A stretch of DNA of 64,000 nt from Periconia sp. R9002 (Eukaryota; Ascomycota; Dothideomycetes; Pleosporales; Periconiaceae): NCBI GenBank assembly GCA_023627715.1, contig JAMAHW010000005.1, forward strand, positions 124,001-188,000, in the 5' to 3' direction. Both the position numbers and the translations under genes were made by a program. Below, in pieces: positions 46,229-58,306 of the stretch (its first letter is position 1; each line of letters starts with the position of its first letter). The notes beneath the pieces are model-generated. The model was not told the DNA's origin, did no database searches, and saw only the letters and a list, made by a program, of their open reading frames with translations.

Positions 46229-49200
46229 CTACTGCCCGGTTTCTGTGTTTGGTTAGCATACATACAGTCGATACAATTGACAACAAAGAGACTCACCAGT
46301 TTCAACACCAGGTTGGCGTCCTTCCATATTGCCAGTAACCTTCTTCTTCAGCTTCCTGAGTCCGAGTTGGGCCTGGTCTTTGGCGAATCGAGCGTTCCTA
46401 GCGGGTTTCCACTGCATCATACCTCTCTGTTTGCGCTCCTCGGCCCGCTTGTTCTGACGGTTGATGCTTTTACTGCTAGATGTCGAGGCTGAGAGGCTTG
46501 TGTCTGTTGTACCATTTGTACGTGCCGTGCTATTGGAAACGCGTGGAGCATTGGGAGATAGGTCGGTGTCTTGATGTTGAAGATCACCATCTCCATTGGA
46601 TTGGGGCTCGGCAGTACCAGATTCAGGCTTGCCTTCCATGTTCTTCGCATTACCCGTATTATTGGCATCTTTGACGCCAAGATCAGACGAGGATTCGGAG
46701 TCAATTTCGTCGTAATCATCCTCATGATCCTCGTCGTCCGATGGGTGGAAGGGATCGTGCAGTGGCTCATCAACACCAGGTTCCCGGCGCTTGCGACCTT
46801 TGGTGTCCATGTAAGCTTTTGGATCATGGCCAAATGCGCCGCTCCAATCTGCACCATCTTTGGCTAGCCATTTCTTCTTCTCTTCATCATCAGCGGTCTT
46901 AAGGATATCGCGACCTTGAGTGAGACTCTCTTCGTGAAGTTGCTGAACGCGTTCGGGCAGCTCTTTATCAACTTTGACGGTGCGTACACCCTCGGTCATA
47001 CAGGCTTCCCATGTCTCAAAAGTCTCACGGGTCTCGTTGTTGTGGATGAATTCATAGTGGGAGTGGTCTGTGCCAGCTTTAAATCGTGCGCGGAACTGCA
47101 GACGTCCCACTTCCTTCAAGTCCTCTAGCGCGACCTCGTTTTTGCAATTGTCTTCAGTGATGTAGTTCTGGGTGAGACGGGCCGGATTTTTGGTGGTCCA
47201 AATGGGTATATTGATATCCGTGTCCTCGTTGTCAATAAAGTGTTGCAACCAAATGACTGCATAGGCATCGGCCTTGCGTTTACCAGAAATGTGGAATTCG
47301 AACACAATGGGTGATCGGTAGCGATACTTGACGGGCAGACGGACGTTATTTTTGCCGTCGTATTCTTGCAGGTCCCAGTAATAGCCATCACCTTCTGCAA
47401 GCTTGTGTGCTGCAGTGCGACCGAGCTTGCCCGTGCTTCCGCCGGTCCTGAGCTTTAGCTTGGGCTGGTGGTTGTAGCCTACAGCCAATACACGATCAGA
47501 ACGGAACTCAAATGTGCCAACATCCCACCCAAGCATCTGTGGAGGCAAGCGAGTTTCGACGCTGCGGAATAAGAGGGAAATTCGAATACGACCAAAGCCG
47601 ATACCGCCGTCCAAAGGATACCAGCGAGTGACCTGCGATGATGTCTCAAGAATGTCGGAAAGCTTGAGAGGAACAACACCTAGGATAGGATCGTGCTCAC
47701 GGTTGCGCTGGTCGCGTACGGTGACGGTGACGATCGCTGATCGCCAGTCTCGAATGAAGCGCTCCGTACCCGCATTGAAAATCGGTTGGGAAGACACTGC
47801 CTTGGAACGAGTCTTATATACCAGTTCATCGTTGTACAAGATAGTGCAATAACTCGTGGGGAGTTGGCCACCAACTTCCTCTGTAGCCTCACCATATGGC
47901 TTCGCAGGCTCAAACTCACGACCTTTCCGAGAACCAGATGTGCCTTTGACGTTATCGAGTTCGAGGTTGACGATTTGATGAACGACGACACTGCAAACAC
48001 CACTTGGCCACAATGGATCGGGGGGCGTGTGCATAATGGCATCGTCTTCCTCGCTGTTGATAACGCCCTTCTCGTCTTGCAGCTTAGGGTCGTCCTTGAG
48101 TTCATCGGGCAGCGCACGATTTTTACCGTCGGTTCTCAGAGCTGGGCGGAATCGAGGTTTGCCAAAGAAGCCAACTTCCCAGTGTAGTTCTCCGGGCATC
48201 TCACTATCGGCATCCATGCCAGCCAATTTAGAAACTTGAGGATACATTTTCCCGGGGTGCTGGATCATCTTCTGCATCGAAAGCTCGACCTTGCCTACAA
48301 TATCATCGGCAGTGTGTCGATCAGAGTCCCAGAGTTCCACGCTCAAGTTCTCGTCGGCCTTGATCAGTTCTGGGGTAACAAGGAGGGCGGCTGTCTCCTC
48401 CCAGATGGGGTTTAAGTCATCTGTAATAACACGGGTGCAGTACATTGGCTTGCCGTACTTGCTGAATGCCAGAGTAATGTAAGGATCGCTTCCACCGTGA
48501 TCTGATCCACGACGATCTTGCTTACTGAGGCCCTTTGCACGATGAATACGGATCCACATGACACCCAGAGCTTCAACATCCTTCTGGATTCCATCTCCTT
48601 GAAGAATAGCTCGCATGTCAATAGACATGGATTTGGGAGCAACATACACTAAAGAAAATCAGCACTGAAAAATTGCTAGGTGATAAGCGGTTATACTGAC
48701 TGCTTGCTGCAGCTTTGATAGCATAGTTGACAAAGTTGCTAATCAAAGGAAGGTTCAGAATGTTGGGACCCTTCTGGATCATAGGGATGCATCCAGCTTC
48801 AACCTGAGGCGCACCCATTAGGGTGAAGGTCAAGGTTTTCAAAAATGGGGGTTCGGGCGTCATATTCATGCGCAATCGAACAGTTCCAACAAGACCCTGA
48901 AGCTCAACAAAAATGGGAAGAGGAACACCGAAGAGTCCCTTGATACCCAGATAGAAGACCAATTGCATATGCATATTGCGAGCTTTATCGGACGCACGCT
49001 TTCCGCTCGGCTTTGCATGATAGGCGAAGGATACTTCGAGATTGTAGTAGTCACCCCCCTCTTCGTCCGCGGCAGCTTCTTGTGGGTCCTTGGTTCTCTT
49101 ATTCTCCTCGTGAATGGACTGTTTCAGCTCCTTCATGTGATCATCCGGCAGGGCTCGCAAGCTGAGAATACGAAGAGGATTGGAGCCCTGATTGATTTCT

Positions 49201-50231
49201 GCAACGCGCACGTTCTCGATGATACCGGGAACAGAAGCTTGCATGACATCCTCGAGAGTGTCAGCCACACCCTGGAACATATCCGGATTGATCAAGCCCC
49301 AGACGATCGAAAGCAGGGTATTCATCCATTCGACAGATTCGGGAAGAAGGTTAGCAGTAGCCTGTGTATAATTAGCTGTTTTCTTAGACTGCTATGGAGA
49401 CAATCGAATACGAACCAATTGACCGCGAGTTTGCTCGCTGTGCCATTCGACTTCGCGGCCGCTCCTAATGACTTCTTTTACCCAGAGGTAAACACCAGAC
49501 GACAAACACATGCCGAGAGCGACAAGACCCAGGAGAGCGCCTCCAAACATCCTTCCTATGAAGACTGTCCCCAAAAAGATGCCTATGCAGAGGATGGTAC
49601 CCCTCCGTTCCAGGGTCTCGAACATTGGCTCATAGCTAACGCTGGGGGTCGGATGGAACAAGATGTTCGTCTTTTCTCCATGGATAGGTACGTCGGAAGT
49701 GGTTCCTTCAGCAACCGGGTCGGGTGGAGCTGTGATGTCCTGGTTGTACTTGTACTCCTCCAGCGATTGGTGGGGGTCGGTCTTGATTGGCTGTGCGACT
49801 GTGAGCAGACTTGTCTTGCGAACTACAATGACCATTCAGAAAGAAGATGAGATGGGCAGACTTACGGTTTCTTTATTGATGTTGGCATTGGGCACTGAAA
49901 GTGTAGGATTCTCTACCTGATCCAACATTGACTTGCTAACATCTTCAATGACGACTTGCTTCCCCGTAGTAGGGTCGGTAACTGTCTTCTGAGTGCCTTC
50001 GATGCCTGCTTTCTGAGGTCGGTGGGGCACTGCGTCGCCATTGGCAGTCGGTAGTGTGGAAGGAACATTATTTTGGCCGTTCGCTTTGTTCGTCTTGCTC
50101 TGCTCGTCGATTTTGCGATCCCTCTCGGCCTTGTCTCTATCCAAGTTCTCGATGAATTTCCTCACCGTAGGAACGGGATTGTGGCCTGAGTAGTGGCCGC
50201 CAGGAGCATGCTGCTGCTGCTGTTCGGCCAT
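46229..50231 (-). CDS. mug190: MUG190-like protein: membrane anchor, SMP domain and C2 domains
   Basis: It is related to tricalbins and fission-yeast Mug190, ER-anchored lipid-transfer proteins at membrane contacts. Predicted minus-strand exons are 50231-49866, about 49814-49416, 49361-48701, 48648-46297 and 46242-46229, giving about 1263 residues. The second exon's acceptor is uncertain: 49814 (CGCAAG) and 49790 (GCACAG) both keep frame. If the last splice is skipped, translation stops at 46253. Residues 1-190 are polar. A double membrane hairpin (TILCIGIFLG to SSGVYLWV) lies near 195-232. The SMP lipid-binding domain follows from about 262 (VEWMNTLLSIVWGLINPDMF). A first C2 domain lies near 505-620 (MWIRIHRAKGL, GGSDPYITLAF, DDLNPIWEE) and a second near 690-830. 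The C-terminus is acidic, then basic. It is divergent from the deacetylase gene on its right. Confidence 0.88.
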
Positions 50232-51070
50232 GGTGCTTGAGGTTTGGAAAATACGATTACGACGAGAGCTATGTCAATAGCTGCACGCGAACGCGCGGAC
50301 AAGCGATGGTGAACAAAAGGAAAGGAGAAAAGGAGGAGAGGAGAAGACGAAAGAGTAAATGAAGAAGGATCCAATCTAGACGCGCGGACACGAGACCTAG
50401 GATAGACAAGATTCCGAGTCGCACAGGCAGAGTACAAGTAGGTGCCCTGGTTTCATGATGCTAAGCAAACAAGGAAGAAGCGCGCTGGTTGAGGCGCACA
50501 AATGGACGAGAGATCGCCTGTGCAGTGTGATGTCATACCGCGCGCGCCAGCTCCTCGGTCCCTCCCCGCGGCCCCTCGTCTACCTTCGTCTTCGATGCCT
50601 CCTCCCAATGACATTCGTTTGCAAACAATTCAATCGCGTATGCCACGGTGCTAGCAACTCGCGCGATGCCGCTATGGAGACTGTGGCGCTACAGGTGTGG
50701 CTGCTAGAGCTTCACCTTGCACCGTATCCCGGTATATACTTGACATCATATCGTTATCCTGCCCGTATGTATGGATCACGGCAATGAGATCGAGATGTAA
50801 CTACACCATGAACCGATCATCTGAGCGAGTGGACTTCACCCGCAATAAGCTACCCACCGTGTCGGTGTAGGTATGTGATTCTAGACAATTGATAGACGCA
50901 TGCCTTGTAGAGGGTGTAACTGCAGCCAGTGTTGGCCGGAGACAACCCCGCGCCGCCCCTCATGTGCACACTACAGTTGACACCGACTACCACCATCCCA
51001 TCGTGGCCCCACGACACCTGTCACCGTTTGAGCTATCATTTCTAGTGCTGCTGAACACAAAATCTAAACC
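50232..51070. other. divergent promoter region, mug190-like (-) and nagA (+)
   Basis: About 840 bp separate the two start codons. GA-rich sequence lies on the mug190 side. Frames such as 50455-50787 have no recognised content. No clear shared site was found by eye. Confidence 0.5.
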
Positions 51071-52480
51071 ATGTCCGGCTGGTTCACTCTCTTCACCAAC
51101 GGCCGCTACATTCTCAATGGCGAGCTCGTCGAAGACCACCTCGTCATTTCCGACGAGACGGGCCGCATCCTCAAGCGCGAAGGATATATAGGCGGCGAGG
51201 CTGTCGATCTGGAAGACAATATCATTGCCCCTGGTTTTCTGGAATTACACACCAATGGCGCCAATGGCTTCCACTTTACCCATTTCGAGGATCCAGACTC
51301 GTATAAGACCAAAGTGAACGCCATTGCAAGGTACTATGCTACCCAAGGCGTGACGGGATTCTGGGCCACCATCCCAACTGTCAAGCCGGAGGAATTCCAG
51401 ACGGTGTGTATAGCCGATCCACTCTGATTTCATGATATTCCTTTCGGGCGCAAAAGGACAAGGTGAGGATGTAAGGAAGGAAGGGAAAACAAAACACACC
51501 CCACCCATCTCATCCTTCACCACGTCACTAATCTCACCTTCCAACCCCCACAGATCCTTCCCTCGCTGGCCCCCCGCGACATCTCAAACTCAGCGTCCCT
51601 CCTAGGCGCACACACCGAAGGACCCTACCTGCACCCAACAAAAAAGGGCGCCCACAACGAATCTCTCTTCCAATCCTGCACCACGCCAGCGTCTTCCGTA
51701 TACGGCCCTGCAAACATTAGCACGTCCGTCAAACTCGCAACTATCGCGCCTGAGCTCCCCTCTTCAACCCCGCTCATCCAATCCCTCGTCAACTCAGGGA
51801 TCCGCGTCTCCCTGGGCCACTCCACCGCGTCCTACACCGACGGCCTGCAAGGTCTAAAGGCAGGCGCAACATGTCTTACCCACACACTCAACGCCATGCC
51901 GCCATGGACGTCCCGCGCCCCAGGCCTCGCAGGCTTGATCTCCTTACCCCGAAACAACAACAACAACGATTCTAGCAATCCCCCAGCCCCGTACTACACC
52001 ATCATCCCAGACGGCGAGCACCTCCACCCCTCCACCGTGTCCCTCCTGCATCGCACCAACCCCTCGCGTGCGATCCTCATCACCGATTCCATCGAGCTCG
52101 CCTCGCTCCCGGACGGTACATACCCAGGCCACGCGCAGATACCCTTTGAGCAAACCAAAAACGGCACGCGCGCGACCATCGCCGGCACCGACACCCTGAT
52201 TGGGGGTTGCATCACTTTGCAGGAAGGCGTGCGCAATCTGATGGCATGGAGCGGATGCGGCATCGCTGAAGCCGTGGCCAGCGTCACGGAGAATGTCGCC
52301 GGGTTCATGGGCATTGACGGCGTGGATGGACGAGGCGTGTTGAAGGAAGGGAGGAGGGCAGACCTGTGCGTGTTGAGCGAGGAGGGTGACGTGTTGCAGA
52401 CGTGGGTTGCCGGGAATAAGGTGTGGGATCGTGACGAAGAGATTGCGAGGAAAGAAGCTGATGGTGAGACGAGAGGGTGA
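51071..52480 (+). CDS. nagA: N-acetylglucosamine-6-phosphate deacetylase
   Basis: This enzyme removes acetate from GlcNAc-6-phosphate, a step in using GlcNAc from chitin and cell-wall turnover. Exon 1 is 51071-51403 and exon 2 is 51554-52480, joined in phase 0 across a GTGTGT donor, for 419 residues, normal for the family. The amidohydrolase barrel shows PGFLELHTNG near residue 55 and GAHTEGPYLHPTKKGAHN with metal-ligand Glu133. SLGHSTAS carries His200, THTLNAMPP carries His221, and ILITDS carries the catalytic Asp289. An Asn-rich insertion (residues 245-250) sits in a surface loop. The C-terminal strand LKEGRRADLCVL is typical. None of the other GlcNAc catabolic genes (deaminase, kinase, transporter) lies in the window, so here the gene is outside the cluster known in some fungi. 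Confidence 0.95.
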
Positions 52481-53198
52481 TATTTTAGAAATGGTTGTAG
52501 AAGAAGGGATGATATACGGACAACGATATAGACTTGGTATTTTTTTTGGTTTACTGACCCTACAGCACCGTACCTACATATCATATTGAGAGAGAAAGAG
52601 AGAGAGAGAGACAATCTTCATATAATCCTTTACCTTTGGCATACTATCGCTCATGAGCAGTCCCCCGCCCCTCTAACCTTCACAACGGGGGCATCAAAAC
52701 TCCATAATGTTAATGAGACATTTGAAATAATACAGGATAAGAGGAGAAACAGATACGGAAGGGGGTTGGAAAAACCAAGCAAACATATAAGTGGGTTTGG
52801 TGAATGTGAACAATGTCCCCTCTCTGACTAAAGAAAGAGAGAGAAAAGACCAAAGCATATTGATGAGCATAAACAAAAAAAGATAGAGAAAAAGGGAAGC
52901 GAACAAGATATGAACGCCTACTCTTTGCCGCCTCCAACAAACCCCACACGATATTTTCGCTGCGCGGGCTGTGAGGTCAGTCTCCCCTTGACCGAATTCC
53001 AAATTCAAAACAAAAACAAAAAAAAATACTGTGCCCAATTCATGAGCCCAAATCCGGCCGCTGCCCGTGGTATCCCAAAACGCCCAAAAAGATGCTTCAA
53101 TATCCTACCATGGGTATCCATCCTCCAACCAACCAATAGCCCGATATACCACAAGTTTCTCTCTCGTAAGTTGGGGGGTGTGTGTGTGTGCGCAATTT
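52481..53198. other. convergent 3' spacer, nagA and the Sgf11-like gene
   Basis: Two genes converge here. The spacer holds AG-rich repeats near 52590-52610 and 52830-52850 and A-rich runs near 52880 and 53020. No gene is seen. Confidence 0.5.
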
Positions 53199-54542
53199 TT
53201 AGTCTTGAACGGCGGTGCTCGACGGTGCTGCAGCTGGCGGACTGCCCGACTTGCCCAGCGAGAGTTTGATCTTCTTCGCCTTGGGCGCACCTTCTGATTC
53301 AATCGAATCGGCTTCACGCTCCCGCTTTCCTTCCGCCTTGTCGGTACTTTCGCTCTGTCGACGCTCCAGGTTGCCCGTTTTTAGTTTGACTTTGATGTGG
53401 CCACCATCTTTACCACCCTTCTCTCGATCCGCCTTCTTAACGTACGAACTCTTCTTCTTCTTCTTTTTGTCGGGGGTATCGTTGTTATCGCCTTCATCGT
53501 CGTCGTCGCCACCGGTGGCTTTCTTTACCGGACTGATGCCTTTCCCTTTGGCTTTGGCGATGGCAGGATCGTTCTGGGAGCCGGGTGCTGGTGTGCCCAT
53601 CCGACTGCCCAGGGGGGTATTACCGACGCCGCTGCCGTTGCCATTGCCATTCTGACCCGAAAGTTTTGCCATCGCGTTTCTAGAGCTTTGCCGACCACTG
53701 ATCCCCAAACATTTCTCCAGATGTTGAGCGAAACGAGTAATGAGTAAACTGCGCTTGCAGTTTGGACACGTGTGCCACGGTATATACGTTGCAGGTTTGC
53801 CGCCAGTATTGAGTTTGATCTCCTTGCTCTGCCCTTCTCCTCCAGCCATATCCGTATCCTGCGACCCGGGTGTGCCTACACTCTCCTTCTCTGCATTCTT
53901 TTGTTGTTGTTTCATCAACTCGCGCTCCTTCTTGCTCTTCGCCATGTCTGTTGGGAACGGGTTGCCGTATACATCGTGGCCTGGCCTCTGCACCCATGGA
54001 TAGAGCATGCAGTACTCCTTAGTGAGGTCGGGATTGTGCATGCCTTTGCCCATGATTGGATGCATCAAGCGTGGCAACTTGCAGTGCGGGCATATGATCT
54101 CGGGCGTCGATTTGAGTGGGTTTCCCTTGAGGAATACTCGCCCATTTTCGTATTTGGCAGCGTGTGTGTCAGCGGCGGGGACGGAAGGCTGGCTGTTGTT
54201 CGCGTTCTTCTGCGATTGCGGCTCGAGGTTGGCGAGAGCCAGCGACTCGGCTTGGGTGGCCGCTGACTGCATGCGGAGGAGCTTCTCCGAGCGATGGCAT
54301 GACAAGACGGTGTTGGATATTATGCTGGTTATACACTCTTCGAGGATTTCCCTACTCTATGTGCGACGACAGCGATTAGCAATGCGATTCCATTGAACGG
54401 CCCTTCAGGGTTCTTTTCGCTGTCGAGTCTTGAGAGAAACGGGTGGTAGACAGCTTACCAGGTCGACCAGCGCACCGGGTGGCAACTTCGCCTGAGCTCC
54501 TTCTCCTCCATCTTTCCCGTCGGCCGATCGGTCCTCAGACAT
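53199..54542 (-). CDS. sgf11: Sgf11-like SAGA deubiquitinase-module zinc-finger protein
   Basis: Sgf11 ties the Ubp8 deubiquitinase to SAGA and is needed for removal of ubiquitin from histone H2B. Exon 1 is 54542-54459 and exon 2 is 54356-53199 (minus strand), joined in phase 0 by a GTAAGC donor, for 413 residues. Residues 22-55 (ALVDL, SREILEECITSIIS) form the helix that packs with Ubp8 and Sus1 in known structures. HTCPNCKRSLLITRF and AQHLEKCLG near residue 220, followed by GRQSSRNA, match the Sgf11 finger. A second cysteine pair, IICPHCKLPRLMHPIM near residue 116, is an addition in front of it. The C-terminal half is Lys/Asp/Gly-rich and probably disordered, with KKKKKK and KAKKIKLSLGK. 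It is much longer than the yeast protein, as in other filamentous fungi. An Ataxin-7/Sgf73-type role is less likely. Confidence 0.7.
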
Positions 54543-54839
54543 GGTGGTGCTGAGCCGAGGCCGTCTATCGTCTGCCTATCCAGCGGTGTTGCACGGTGTT
54601 GAAGGAAATCTGCAATAGTAGGAAAGGAAGGGGAGGTTCGGAGTTAAAGTTAGCGTCGATGCCTTGGCCGTCAGAGACGTACAGGTCGACTACCGAGCCT
54701 GGTAACTTAATCAACGCGCACACGACCACCACCTGGTCTTTCCAATAATATGGTGCACAACCTCATAACTTTACGGATTTTTAACATGTTATCATCACAA
54801 TTCTTTGCGTCTTCAAGAGATCAAAAGTGGCTCAAATTT

Positions 54840-57368
54840 CTATACAACGTTCCAGACCGCCAACCGACCCATAGTCCGTCCAGCTTCTCGGACAATGCAC
54901 ACATGGTCCTCCTTGCTCAAGCACTTCTTGCCCTCTTCCAAAACCCGGGATAGCATTAGGTTTGCTATCGCTGTAGGCATACCTTCAGCCAGATTATAGT
55001 TGCCGGTCGTCACAAAACCTATAAGATCTGCATCTCTTGGCACTGCAGGGTAATCATCGTCTTTTGCAGGTGCCGGCGTCAAGAGACCCTCGGCGAATTT
55101 TTGATGTCTGCCATGCTTCGCAGAGCCAGTGTTTTGAGGGATAGTGTCTTTCTGACATGTATGCTGGGGTTTCACAGCAGATCCGTTCTTCGAGTAGAGG
55201 GAAAGCCACTTTTGCCGCAGATCTGGATCATTGGTCGGGAGTCGATAGACCCGGGCGCAGTTCGTGGGAGTTCCCCGTTCAGTCATACTAATCTTGACTG
55301 TCATGAGGTGGTTGCGACCGGCATAACTAGAAGGAGCATGTCCATCTGCAAGAACAATCGCAGCTTCCTGGGGCGGGAGTTGACGGAAACAGGTCTGCAC
55401 TACATCTGAAGCACCTGCCTTCGATGTGTGTTCGTGCTTATATGTACACAGTTTCTCCCAAGCACAAGCCCATGGGTCTCCAACTTCGCCCCGTGTTCCA
55501 TTTCCAAGATCAATAGTAGACCACTCAATTCTCTTGCCTTTGGGACGTTTTTTCCAGTCCCGCTCCCTTGCTATTCGCTCTTGCATCTCCCAGTCCCATC
55601 CAGCAGCTGTTCCAGGGTGATCAAAAGGAAAACTGGGACTTGACCGCTCGAAATCAACTTGGCGCCGCTCTTTGAGCCCCCCAAATCGTGGGTTGCCTCC
55701 ACCAGAAACAGGATAGCGCATAATTCCTCGCCAAACAGGAGAAACGCATTTCCAGGGAAGAAGGATAGTCCAAGATTTGCTGTTCCTCGATACATATGTC
55801 AGCATCGGAATCTGGGGATCACTCGATCGTGACTCTGGATATCCGCCAGTTGTACACGCAGATTTTCGACGGTTGATGGATTGCTGAGAGGGCAGAGAAC
55901 GCGATGCTGCAAGTCTAGCGTTGCGGTCAAATATTGCCGAAGAAGTCTGGTCCGTGTCAAAGGGCCAATGTGTCAGAGTTTCTACGAGAGCTGTGTGCAC
56001 CTCCGGACTGTGGGAGACAGGACTAGTCAATGGCGGATCCCGAAGTCTGGGATCAACAATTGGGAAAGTAACTAGAGCTCCAGAAGGTAACGTCTCGGGG
56101 TTCGTCGTAGTAGCTAAAGATTTCCAAAGCCTTTCGGGGGTGTTAGATGATGCCGCAGAGGAGGCAGCAGGGTAAAGTATTGAGCAAAGTGTCTCAGCAG
56201 CTGCCGGGCCCATGATTTCGATAGATCCTATCTCGAAACGAAGGTCTTCAACTGTGATGGTAGGTTTTTGTACTTTGGAGACCCTGATGACCGTGTTCCA
56301 AAGTTGCAGGAAAGCGCCCGGATGAACTCGAATGAAGACATTTCTTTGGCTGCTTTTTGAATCCAAGATACTCCATATCACGGCGATACGGGCGATGGCC
56401 ATGTTTGGATCGCCTTGCCTTTCATAAATCCAACCTTCCCATACTCGCGTACCACTCCTCCATCTTTTTCCTTTCCCTCGGTCCTGCCAAGGATCCTCTT
56501 CATCCTCATCAGCAAAATGAAGCGCTTTGAGAAGACCTGAAATGCTGGCTTCAGTGCCTCTTAGTCCAATTGTAGCCATATAGCTCATGTCCCATGCAAC
56601 TGCTCCTCTAAGCGCAGCTGCTCGGTGCGTGAGACGGTACGCTTTTACATTGGGCGCGAGTGGTATCGCGAAGCGCCAGAGGGGCTCTTTTGGAGGTGTG
56701 ATGAACGCGCGTTTGGAATGCCAAACATGGGTCGGCAGCCAGGTCTTATTTATCTGTCGACGGCGGAACCGCGACGCTGGCATTTCTGGTTTTGCCAATG
56801 CGGGAAATTGCTTGCTCTTAGACCTAGGTTTTGTCTGCGATACAGCAAGAATGTCAACTTCAGAGTTTTGTGTCTCTACACCCTCCATAGGTTCAATAGT
56901 CACTTTATCGTCCTTTTTGGCTTTCCGCCTCTTTGCTCTTCTTTCCCAGGCCTGCCGACTCTTCTCCATCCCATCTTTCCGCAACCATTTTTTCCTCCCT
57001 TTGCCTATACCACTCCCGCTTTTTCCTTTGCTGATTGGTGTATTGTCCTCTTTAATCTCTTTCCTGGCCTGTACCCTCAACCGCTTCGGCACACGTTGTG
57101 GATTGTGACTCGCCGTCCTCCTCCGCAGGTCTCTCGGCACATTTTGGAAAGCTCGGCGATTGAGTCCTTTCCGTGCAGCTGTCATCGCCTTTTCAAGCGA
57201 CTTAATCTCATTCTCGTGAGATTTGAGAAAATTCCGGACGTTGATCTCGCCATTGGGATACGCTGTGCTCGTTGGCGTTGTGCGGATTTGGTGGGTAACA
57301 TTACGGGGGCGTTTATTGGATGATTCGTTGTTTCCCGTAGGCTTTCGTTTCTTTGCATTATCCGCCAT
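54840..57368 (-). CDS. POP1: POP1, RNase P/MRP protein subunit
   Basis: Pop1 is the largest protein of the ribonucleases P and MRP, which mature tRNA and rRNA in the nucleus and nucleolus. The frame is uninterrupted and 842 residues long from the ATG at 57368 (MADNAKKRKP). The frame is open upward for 100 more codons, but the extra part looks like leader. The Pop1 N-terminal domain shows a basic region at residues 60-150 and RRRQINKTWLPTHVWHSKRA near residue 200, with the conserved W(H)xKR motif. The central POPLD domain lies near residues 470-590 (SWTILLPWKCVSPVWRGIMR). The end reads MGRLAVWNVV, typical of the C-terminal aminomethyltransferase-like fold. It is divergent from DPH1 and follows the Sgf11-like gene by under 300 bp on the same strand. 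Confidence 0.93.
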   Translation of the reverse strand: MADNAKKRKPTGNNESSNKRPRNVTHQIRTTPTSTAYPNGEINVRNFLKSHENEIKSLEKAMTAARKGLNRRAFQNVPRDLRRRTASHNPQRVPKRLRVQARKEIKEDNTPISKGKSGSGIGKGRKKWLRKDGMEKSRQAWERRAKRRKAKKDDKVTIEPMEGVETQNSEVDILAVSQTKPRSKSKQFPALAKPEMPASRFRRRQINKTWLPTHVWHSKRAFITPPKEPLWRFAIPLAPNVKAYRLTHRAAALRGAVAWDMSYMATIGLRGTEASISGLLKALHFADEDEEDPWQDRGKGKRWRSGTRVWEGWIYERQGDPNMAIARIAVIWSILDSKSSQRNVFIRVHPGAFLQLWNTVIRVSKVQKPTITVEDLRFEIGSIEIMGPAAAETLCSILYPAASSAASSNTPERLWKSLATTTNPETLPSGALVTFPIVDPRLRDPPLTSPVSHSPEVHTALVETLTHWPFDTDQTSSAIFDRNARLAASRSLPSQQSINRRKSACTTGGYPESRSSDPQIPMLTYVSRNSKSWTILLPWKCVSPVWRGIMRYPVSGGGNPRFGGLKERRQVDFERSSPSFPFDHPGTAAGWDWEMQERIARERDWKKRPKGKRIEWSTIDLGNGTRGEVGDPWACAWEKLCTYKHEHTSKAGASDVVQTCFRQLPPQEAAIVLADGHAPSSYAGRNHLMTVKISMTERGTPTNCARVYRLPTNDPDLRQKWLSLYSKNGSAVKPQHTCQKDTIPQNTGSAKHGRHQKFAEGLLTPAPAKDDDYPAVPRDADLIGFVTTGNYNLAEGMPTAIANLMLSRVLEEGKKCLSKEDHVCIVREAGRTMGRLAVWNVV

Positions 57369-58306
57369 TCTTCCAGGCTTCGCGAATAATCGCGCGATGT
57401 GTATGTGTACGGACAATATTGTAGGGCGCGAAGACCTTCGTACGCTAAATCTTCGAGTTCCGAGCTTCTTCCCCGCAAAACGTAAGCAGTTAGCGTCAAT
57501 CGCGAACGCACGTGCTTTCTCGTTCACTCGAGAGCTTTGTGCATTTCTTTCCTGGTCGTCTATTGATCTCGAATATAGATGTCTCATGTCCAGTGCGAAA
57601 GCTTCACCGGTTATTCCTTCCTGACCTATCCATTCCACCTCCAAAGAATGGAGAGCCGGTGTCACACACAAGTTCCAGAGCAGAGGTACCGCCTCAGAGT
57701 CTAGAAAACTTCTAGGCTCAATTGCTTATAAGCGGCAAGACGGCTCCGGATAATCATCGTATGCAAGCATTCAGCATAACTCTTGGTTAATAGCATGCTA
57801 TTGGGAGTGCGTTCAGAAGAATCCGCAGTTGTGAAAGATTCAGATATCAAGAACAACACTACAATATCTGGCGACTGTACAGGGCCGAGGCGATCAGTAT
57901 ATGTAGATTTCAAATCTTTAGGTGCAATCAGTCAAGGTGATCATCGTAGCATCCGAGGTTTCAACTTTTCGCATATATTCTTGGGGTCAAACAGTACTGT
58001 TGTATTGCAATGCGGTCAATGAGAATCAATAATGCGCAACCCTCGTGTCGTAACATATCTCTGGTACTAAATCTCAACATATAGCTTTGCCGTTTCTCGT
58101 TCAGATTGAAAGTCCGCAAACTTTTCTAAATCAAGACATCGTAAAAGCAATTTATAAAGGATCTGTAAAAGCGGAGCTCAACAGATGTTCTCAAGCTTAA
58201 AGGGCCTCAGGCCAACTTTCAGCCCTACGAACTTTCAAATTTCCCAGTTCGCCCCACCATCATCCCACCATCAACCCCGCGACACGCCTCAACTGCACGC
58301 GCCAAT
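57369..58306. other. divergent promoter region, POP1 (-) and DPH1 (+)
   Basis: About 940 bp lie between the two starts. The frame of POP1 stays open for about 300 bp into it. The DPH1 side holds a CCATCATCCCACCATC leader. No other gene is seen. Confidence 0.5.
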
